Shown one piece after another: positions 59,124 to 64,000 of a DNA stretch of 64,000 nucleotides (the first letter of the stretch is position 1; each line of letters starts with the position of its first letter). Origin of the DNA: Georgenia_B sunbinii (GTDB taxonomy: Bacteria > Actinomycetota > Actinomycetes > Actinomycetales > Actinomycetaceae); assembly GCF_036421855.1 (NCBI RefSeq), contig NZ_JAZGOK010000005.1, one strand, 5' to 3'. A program made the translations under genes and the position numbers. The notes under the pieces are model-generated. The model was not told where the DNA came from, did not search any database, and was given only the letters and a program-made list of their open reading frames with translations.

Positions 59124-59567
59124 ATGAGGATCGTGATCGGGGCGCCGGCCAACGGTGCGACGTTGAAGGATGAGCTGAAGGCGCAGCTCGCGGCCGACGA
59201 CCGCGTGAGTACGGTCGTCGACCTTTCGCGTGTGGACATCACCTACCCGCAGGTGTCCTTCCTGGCGGCGCAGGCCGTCCTCGATGGGAGGGCCGATCGC
59301 GCCATCCTGGTGTGCGGGACCGGCATCGGCACCGCGATCGCGGCGAGCAAGGTCAAGGGCGTGCGAGCGGCGACGGCTCATGATCTCCTGACCGTCCGCG
59401 GTTCGGTGGAGAACTACGACGCACAGGTCCTGTGCATGGGGCAGAACATCATCGCCCCGGTAGCGGCCAAGGCCCTGGTCGATGTGTGGCTGGACCTACG
59501 CCACGATCCGGAAAGCAGCTACGGGCCGAAGCTCGAGGAGATCGTCGCTTTCGAGGCGACTGACTGA
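59124..59567 (+). CDS. RpiB/LacA/LacB-family sugar-phosphate isomerase
   Basis: A 147-residue isomerase fold: MRIVIGAPANGATLKDELKA, LVCGTGIGTAIAASKVKGVR and AQVLCMGQNIIAPVAAKALV. CGTGIG has the active-site Cys; a His at THDL-like AHDLLT is also present. The family converts ribose-5-P, galactose-6-P or erythrulose phosphates; which one is unknown. The start is ATG at 59124-59126 with AGAGGGA about 9 nt before. No sugar transporter lies nearby. Confidence 0.82.
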   Translation: MRIVIGAPANGATLKDELKAQLAADDRVSTVVDLSRVDITYPQVSFLAAQAVLDGRADRAILVCGTGIGTAIAASKVKGVRAATAHDLLTVRGSVENYDAQVLCMGQNIIAPVAAKALVDVWLDLRHDPESSYGPKLEEIVAFEATD

Positions 59568-59644
59568 GCGGATCTTGTCTCGGCCCGCCGCCACGCGGGG
59601 ATTCCGCTTGCAGGTCTAGACAGGGGCATCGCGCCGGGTTCAGT

Positions 59645-60538
59645 TCAGTGGCCCGCCGCCGAGGCCGTGCCCTTCCCGCCCTGCTCCGGCTGCGGCTTGG
59701 GACCGTCGAAGTGGTGGAAGATCGTCCAGTACAGGACTCCGATCATCACCCCGCCGCCGACGATGTTGCCCAGGGTGACGGGCAGCAGGTTGTCGACGAG
59801 GAACGCATCCCAGGTGAGCGCGGCGAAGTCGCTCTGCACCAGGCCTGCGTCGATCCAGAAGTCGCCGCCGGCGGTGTAGTTGATGAGCAGTCCGAGGGGG
59901 ATCATGAACATGTTGGCCACTGAGTGCTCGAAACCGGCGGCGACGAACAGCGCGATCGGCATGGTGACCGCGAGGATCTTGTCCGTCGTCGTGCGTCCGG
60001 AGTAGGCGGCCCAGATCGCCAGGCACACCATGAGGTTGCACAGGATCCCGAGCACGAAGGCCTCGAGGAACGGGTGGCTCACCTTGCCGAGCGAGCTGTT
60101 GAGGACGACGGCGCCCCAGCCGCCGTCGGCGCCACGCCAGGTCCCGCCGAAGAAGACCAGGGCCACGATCGTCAGCGCGCCGATGAAGTTGGCGACGTAG
60201 ACCACGCCCCAGTTCTTCAACAGCTGGCCCCAGCTGATCCGGCCGCTCGCCCGGGCCGTGAGGGTCAGGGTCGAGGAGGTGAACAGCTCCGCCCCGGTGA
60301 GCACCACAAGGACGAGCCCGGTGGCGAAGACGACGCCACCGAGCACCCGGGCCACGCCCCACGGCATGTCCGCCGCACCGACCTGGCTGGTGACGAAGAA
60401 GACGAAGCCCAGCGCGATGTACCCGCCGGCGGTCAGGCCGAGCAGGAACGACTTCAGCGGCCGGCCGGTGGCCTTGGCGTATGCGCCGTCCTCCGCCGCC
60501 TGGGCCATCTGGGCAGGAGTGAGAATCGAGTCCGGCAT
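59645..60538 (-). CDS. formate/nitrite transporter (FNT) family channel
   Basis: A 297-residue FNT-family protein: LLGLTAGGYIALGFVFFVTS, RVLGGVVFATGLVLVVLTGA ELFT, NWGVVYVANFIGALTIVALV, FVLGILCNLMVCLAIWAAYS and FEHSVANMFMIPLGLL with the conserved His. Six membrane helices are seen. FNT channels move formate, nitrite, or hydrosulfide; the neighbours (molybdenum oxidoreductase) favour an oxyanion role. It is the third gene of the operon starting at 62343. The C-terminal tail is cytosolic. Confidence 0.88.
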   Translation of the reverse strand: MPDSILTPAQMAQAAEDGAYAKATGRPLKSFLLGLTAGGYIALGFVFFVTSQVGAADMPWGVARVLGGVVFATGLVLVVLTGAELFTSSTLTLTARASGRISWGQLLKNWGVVYVANFIGALTIVALVFFGGTWRGADGGWGAVVLNSSLGKVSHPFLEAFVLGILCNLMVCLAIWAAYSGRTTTDKILAVTMPIALFVAAGFEHSVANMFMIPLGLLINYTAGGDFWIDAGLVQSDFAALTWDAFLVDNLLPVTLGNIVGGGVMIGVLYWTIFHHFDGPKPQPEQGGKGTASAAGH

Positions 60539-60584
60539 GGGTCTCCTGTCGTGCTCAGGTCGTGTCGTGCGCGAGCGGGTCCAC

Positions 60585-60815
60585 TCAGCGGAGCCGGTAG
60601 TCGCCGGCGGCCCGCAGCACTTCCTCGATCAGTGCCCGGTCGAGGGTGATCTCGTCCTTGTGCTTGATGTGGATGCGCGACTGTCCACCGGGAACGATCT
60701 CGGTAGCCACGCCTCCGAGCCCGCCCATGTGGTAGAGCCGGTCCTTGACGATGCGTGCGTCGTCGGCGGTGTCCATGCCGATGATCACGAAGGTGGTGTT
60801 CTGTATGTTCGGCAT
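60585..60815 (-). CDS. small ferredoxin-fold (HMA-like) protein lacking CXXC
   Basis: A 76-residue protein, MPNIQNTTFVIIGMDTADDA, RIVKDRLYHMGGLGGVATEI, then HIKHKDEITLDRALIEEVL and AAGDYRLR. The beta-alpha-beta-beta-alpha-beta pattern looks like a heavy-metal-associated domain, but the CXXC motif is replaced by DADDAR. It is located between the cytochrome/molybdenum gene (10 nt) and the transporter (46 nt), so it belongs to that operon. A chaperone or partner for the redox enzyme is inference. Confidence 0.72.
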   Translation of the reverse strand: MPNIQNTTFVIIGMDTADDARIVKDRLYHMGGLGGVATEIVPGGQSRIHIKHKDEITLDRALIEEVLRAAGDYRLR

Positions 60816-60825
60816 CGCGAGCTCC

Positions 60826-62343
60826 TCAGATCCGGCCGTTGAAGGCCTGCATGGCACTGTCCTCGCGGGTGCCGCCTCGTCCGTCGCCGTACTCGGCGTA
60901 GTCCTCGATCCACTCGATCGACTTCACCCACTTGACCATCTTGTACCCGTGGTTGGACTCCACGCGCAGCCGGGCCGGCGCTCCGAGGTGGATGTCGAGC
61001 GGCTTGCCGTTGCGCTCGTAGGCCAGGATCGTGTCCTCCTCCTCGATCATCTGCATGTCCAGCACGGCGTAGAAGGGCTCGCGGGGACGGTGGTCGACCA
61101 TCTCCTGGGCGAGGCCGTGGGAGGTGACCATGACGTAGTTCGCGCCCTCCGGTCGCGGACCGAGGACCTCCAGGAGGTCCCGCAACCGGACGCCGGCCCA
61201 CTTCGAGGTGGCCGACCAGCCCTGCATGCAGGTGTGGACGGCGATGTACTCGGCCTTGGGAAGCTTGCGCAGGTCGTCCAGGCCGAGCTCCACCGAGCGC
61301 CCGCTGAGCTTGTCGCCTATCGCGAGGCTCCAGCCGTCCCAGTTGTTGTCGCGATGCTCGAGCCACTCGGGCGACTCGTCCTCGGTGGGCGGCAGGCCGT
61401 TGGTCCAGTGGAACTCCGAGATGTCCTTCTCGGTGTAGGCGTTCTGCCGGCTCATGCGCGGCTTCATCCAGCCGAAGGCGATCTTGCGGACCGGTTCGGT
61501 GGCGCCCACGAGGAAGCGGTGGGCCCGCGGGCGGTTGGCCAGTGAGAGGTAGCTGAGCGCGATCCAGAACGCGAAGACGACGGCGATCGTGAGGATTGCG
61601 ACGGCGAACGCCTGGGCGTAGCGGGAGGTGTCGTCGACGCCGAAGACCATGTGCGGCAGGTTGTACTCGGGGTGGACGAGGAACACCAGACCCACGTGCA
61701 TGAAGATGAACAGCGTCATGAACACCATGGCGATGAAGTGCAGCGACCGCGCTCCCTGGTGGCCGCCGAAGAACTTGACGTAGCGCGGGAAACGAGAGCG
61801 CACGGCCGGCGCCATCGCGATGCCGGTGAACATCATGAACGGCGCGAGGATGAAGATGACGAACGTGTAGCCGAGCATCTGCAGCGCGTCGTAGGGCTGG
61901 AAGTGCTCGATCCCGGGCGCCTCGAAACTGAGGTAGACATTGAGCGACTCCCATGCCTCAGGGAACACGTCCCACGACGTCGGGATGATGCGTCGCCACA
62001 GCCCGGTACCGAACAGCAGCGCGATGTACACCGCGCCGTTGAGGAGCCAGAGGCTCGCGCTCAGCCCGTGCCAGTGACGCCCCAGGCCGATGTTCTTCTT
62101 GCCCGGGAGGGTCAAGAGGGGGCTGGCGGACCGCTCGTCCATGAGCGAGGTGTAGACACCCTCCTCCTTGGGCAGCTCACGCCGGGTGAACTTCAGCCAC
62201 TCCTTGCCCGGGGCACTGTCGTTGCTCCACCACAGCCGCGGCAGCGACGCCAGGATCTCCCAGCCACTGCGCAGCAGCATGCCGATGAGGACGAAGTTCA
62301 GCAAGTGTGTGGCGCGAAGCCACAGCGGAAAATCAGAATCCAT
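60826..62343 (-). CDS. cytochrome b / sulfite-oxidase-type molybdopterin fusion protein
   Basis: A 505-residue fusion. The first 280 residues form a membrane cytochrome b (b561-like) with helices near 12-34, 95-115, 155-178, 200-224 and 245-268, and candidate haem ligands His13, His90/92, His202 and His216. After about residue 300 a sulfite-oxidase-like Moco domain follows (WSLAIGDKLSGRSVELGLDD), with Cys372 in VHTCMQGWSATSKWAGV as Mo ligand, and then EMVDHRPREPFYAVLDMQMI and APARLRVESNHGYKMVKWVK. In MsrPQ-like systems these domains are separate proteins. Direction (oxidation or reduction of a sulfur or nitrogen oxyanion) is not resolved. Confidence 0.85.
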   Translation of the reverse strand: MDSDFPLWLRATHLLNFVLIGMLLRSGWEILASLPRLWWSNDSAPGKEWLKFTRRELPKEEGVYTSLMDERSASPLLTLPGKKNIGLGRHWHGLSASLWLLNGAVYIALLFGTGLWRRIIPTSWDVFPEAWESLNVYLSFEAPGIEHFQPYDALQMLGYTFVIFILAPFMMFTGIAMAPAVRSRFPRYVKFFGGHQGARSLHFIAMVFMTLFIFMHVGLVFLVHPEYNLPHMVFGVDDTSRYAQAFAVAILTIAVVFAFWIALSYLSLANRPRAHRFLVGATEPVRKIAFGWMKPRMSRQNAYTEKDISEFHWTNGLPPTEDESPEWLEHRDNNWDGWSLAIGDKLSGRSVELGLDDLRKLPKAEYIAVHTCMQGWSATSKWAGVRLRDLLEVLGPRPEGANYVMVTSHGLAQEMVDHRPREPFYAVLDMQMIEEEDTILAYERNGKPLDIHLGAPARLRVESNHGYKMVKWVKSIEWIEDYAEYGDGRGGTREDSAMQAFNGRI

Positions 62344-62511
62344 CGGGGTGGGTGCCTCCGGTCGGCGTCAACTGTCGAAGTCAGTGCTCTGGCTCACCCT
62401 AGCGGGTGGAACCTCGATCGGAAGCAGCATCTCTGGCCCGTCGACCGTGATCGTGACCCCGGTACGGTGGAGGGAGCCATGTGATCCGCGTTTCCTCCCG
62501 ATCGGAGCCTT

Positions 62512-63369
62512 ATGCCTACGTCGTCACCGTCAGCCACGCCCGCGTTCGGCCGCCTCGGACTCTGGCGCGGCGGCGCGCTGCTCACCCCCGAGTCGGCCGC
62601 TGCCGTGGAGCGGCTCGGGTACGGCACGGTCTGGATCGGCGGCTCCCCGGACGCCGATCTCGCCATCGCCGAGCAGCTCCTCGATGCGACCGAGACGATC
62701 ACCGTCGCCACCGGCATCGTGAACATCTGGAGCTCGCCGGCGACCGAGGTCGCGGCCTCGTTCCACCGGTTGGAGAAGACGCACCCGGGCCGGTTCGTGC
62801 TCGGCGTCGGCATCGGGCACCCTGAGGCGCTCGGTGACCGGTACCAGAAGCCTTACTCGGCGCTCGTGTCCTACCTGGACACCCTCGACGCCGAGGGCGT
62901 GCCTGCGCACCGCCGGGTGATCTCCGCCCTCGGCCCGCGCACCCTGCGAGTCTCGGCCGAGCGCGCTGCCGGTACCCACCCGTACATGACGACGCCCGCG
63001 CACACCCGCTTCGCCCGTGACATCCTCGGCCCCGGCCCGCTCGTGGCACCCGAGCAGCGACTGGTGCCGACCACCGACGCCGCCGCTGCCCGCGACGCCG
63101 CCCGTGACTTCCTCACCCGCTACCTGTCGCTGTCGAACTACCGCCGCACGCTGGAGTCCCACGGGTTCACCGCCGCCGAGCTCGATGGCGGCGCCACCGA
63201 CGCCGCGGTCGACGCGCTCGCTCCCAACGGCACACCGGCCGAGCTGGCAGCAGTCGTCCAGGGACAGCTCGAGGCGGGGGCCGACCACGTCTGCGTCCAG
63301 CTCCTCCCGGCGGCGCAGGACCCGTTGCCCGCGCTGGCGGCGCTGGCCGCCGAGCTCGTCGAGCGCTGA
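62512..63369 (+). CDS. LLM-class (F420-type) oxidoreductase
   Basis: A 285-residue luciferase-like protein (TIGR03620-like): FGRLGLWRGGALLTPESAAA, GYGTVWIGGSPDADLAIAEQ, TVATGIVNIWSSPATEVAAS, HPGRFVLGVGIGHPEALGD and LGPRTLRVSAERAAGTHPYM. It likely uses reduced F420. The stop and the next start overlap (TGATG, 63369), so the nitroreductase is translationally coupled. Confidence 0.87.
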   Translation: MPTSSPSATPAFGRLGLWRGGALLTPESAAAVERLGYGTVWIGGSPDADLAIAEQLLDATETITVATGIVNIWSSPATEVAASFHRLEKTHPGRFVLGVGIGHPEALGDRYQKPYSALVSYLDTLDAEGVPAHRRVISALGPRTLRVSAERAAGTHPYMTTPAHTRFARDILGPGPLVAPEQRLVPTTDAAAARDAARDFLTRYLSLSNYRRTLESHGFTAAELDGGATDAAVDALAPNGTPAELAAVVQGQLEAGADHVCVQLLPAAQDPLPALAALAAELVER

Positions 63370-63968
63370 TGTCCCCCGTGGATCAGACGGCATTCTCCGA
63401 CGATCCGGTGCTCCGATCCATGGCGGCCCGGCGGTCGGTCTCCAAGGTCGGCCCCGAGACGCCGACGGACGCCGAGCTCGCCGGCCTGCTGGCCGCCGTC
63501 ACCCCCGTCGCCGACCACAAGGCGCTGCGACCGTGGCGGCTCATCACGCTTCGCGGCGACGACCGGCTGCGGCTCGGTGAGGCGCTCGATGCCGCGGCCG
63601 GCGAGCAGCGCGACCCCGGTGAGCACAATCCGAAACCGCTCCGTGCCGAGCTGCTCATCGCCGTCGTCGCCAGCCCGCGGCCGCACCCGAAGGTGCCCGA
63701 GTGGGAGCAGCACGCCACCGCCGCCGGTGCCGGTGCCGCACACCTTCTCGAGCTCGCACTGTGGCAAGCGGGCTGGGGAGTGATGTGGCGCAGCGGAGTG
63801 CTCGCCAACGCACCAGAAGTGCGCGCGGCCCACGGCCTCCTCGACACCGAGCTGCTCATGGGTTGGCTGTACGTCGGGAACATCGACGAGCGGTTCCGCG
63901 CGAGGATGCGGGAGTCGAGCCGCCCCGCGCTCGACCCGCACCAGTTCCTCGGCCCGATGCCGGGGTAG
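63369..63968 (+). CDS. nitroreductase-family protein
   Basis: A 199-residue FMN-dependent nitroreductase-like protein: SMAARRSVSKVGPETPTDAE (RRSVSKV is the family start), DHKALRPWRLITLRGDDRLR, AAHLLELALWQAGWGVMWRS and LLMGWLYVGNI. The usual role is reduction of nitro or quinone compounds with NAD(P)H. ATG 63369-63371 overlaps the LLM stop by one base. Coding ends 32 nt from the right edge. Confidence 0.85.
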   Translation: MSPVDQTAFSDDPVLRSMAARRSVSKVGPETPTDAELAGLLAAVTPVADHKALRPWRLITLRGDDRLRLGEALDAAAGEQRDPGEHNPKPLRAELLIAVVASPRPHPKVPEWEQHATAAGAGAAHLLELALWQAGWGVMWRSGVLANAPEVRAAHGLLDTELLMGWLYVGNIDERFRARMRESSRPALDPHQFLGPMPG

Positions 63969-64000
63969 TTGGCTTCCGCCGGCGCGGCCGGCAGGTGCGA

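Noticed and set aside
57881..59242. Extended N-terminus of the zinc alcohol dehydrogenase from 59242
   Set aside because: The extra 109 residues have no similarity and would overlap the RpiB-like gene; a good ribosome binding site is before 58915.

Overview
The window is high-GC DNA from an actinomycete. The supporting signs are GC-rich third codon positions, frequent GTG starts, a perfect actinobacterial LexA box (46392-46407), F420/flavin luciferase-like oxidoreductases, a 13E12-type DUF222/HNH gene and several apparently leaderless promoters. Genus cannot be fixed from sequence alone. No rRNA, tRNA, CRISPR array, transposase or integrase was seen, and no stretch longer than 300 bases lacks a gene.

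Region 1 (1-24834) is most of an extracellular or intracellular contractile injection system (eCIS/CIS), cut at the left edge. Reading leftwards from 22239 on the minus strand: a 2622-residue secreted multi-propeller protein, a DUF4255 tube terminator and an AAA+ ATPase; then a DUF4157 protein; then sheath, tube, zinc-ribbon hub protein, DUF6760, a 1216-residue low-complexity protein, second tube, LysM hub protein, VgrG spike, gp25 and a truncated J-like baseplate protein. A LuxR-type regulator (22402-23025) follows. On the other strand sit a single-pass membrane protein resembling the CIS membrane factor CisA and a PAAR spike tip. Three gaps that start transcription units carry the same GGTGCnGCACGAACGGGCA-like element about 100 bp before the start codon (one copy is partial), suggesting common control.

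Region 2 (24916-45080) is chromosomal housekeeping and accessory metabolism: pyruvate oxidase, alcohol dehydrogenase, MFS exporter, a four-gene Mn/Zn-type ABC transporter with two permeases, fructosamine kinase, a divergent LysR/amino-acid dehydrogenase pair, VOC protein, sirtuin, two ArsR plus SRPBCC modules, a Crp/Fnr regulator, a frameshifted DUF222/HNH gene, and a divergent thioredoxin-reductase-like/XRE-cupin pair.

Region 3 (45120-58915) has a LexA-boxed but frameshifted dinB, RidA, a PEP-mutase-family protein, RNase H, an MBL-fold protein, glucose-6-phosphate dehydrogenase, uracil/thymine mismatch glycosylase, a SIR2-family protein with a macro-like N-terminus, flavin enzymes, a TPR-LuxR regulator and a zinc alcohol dehydrogenase.

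Region 4 (59124-63968) has an RpiB-like isomerase, a three-gene operon (cytochrome b fused to a sulfite-oxidase-type molybdenum domain, a 76-residue ferredoxin-fold protein, a formate/nitrite transporter-family channel), then an LLM oxidoreductase translationally coupled to a nitroreductase.

The most unusual items are the giant secreted propeller protein inside the CIS operon, the QR-motif linker protein, the shared upstream element, the macro-SIR2 protein and the cytochrome-molybdenum fusion.
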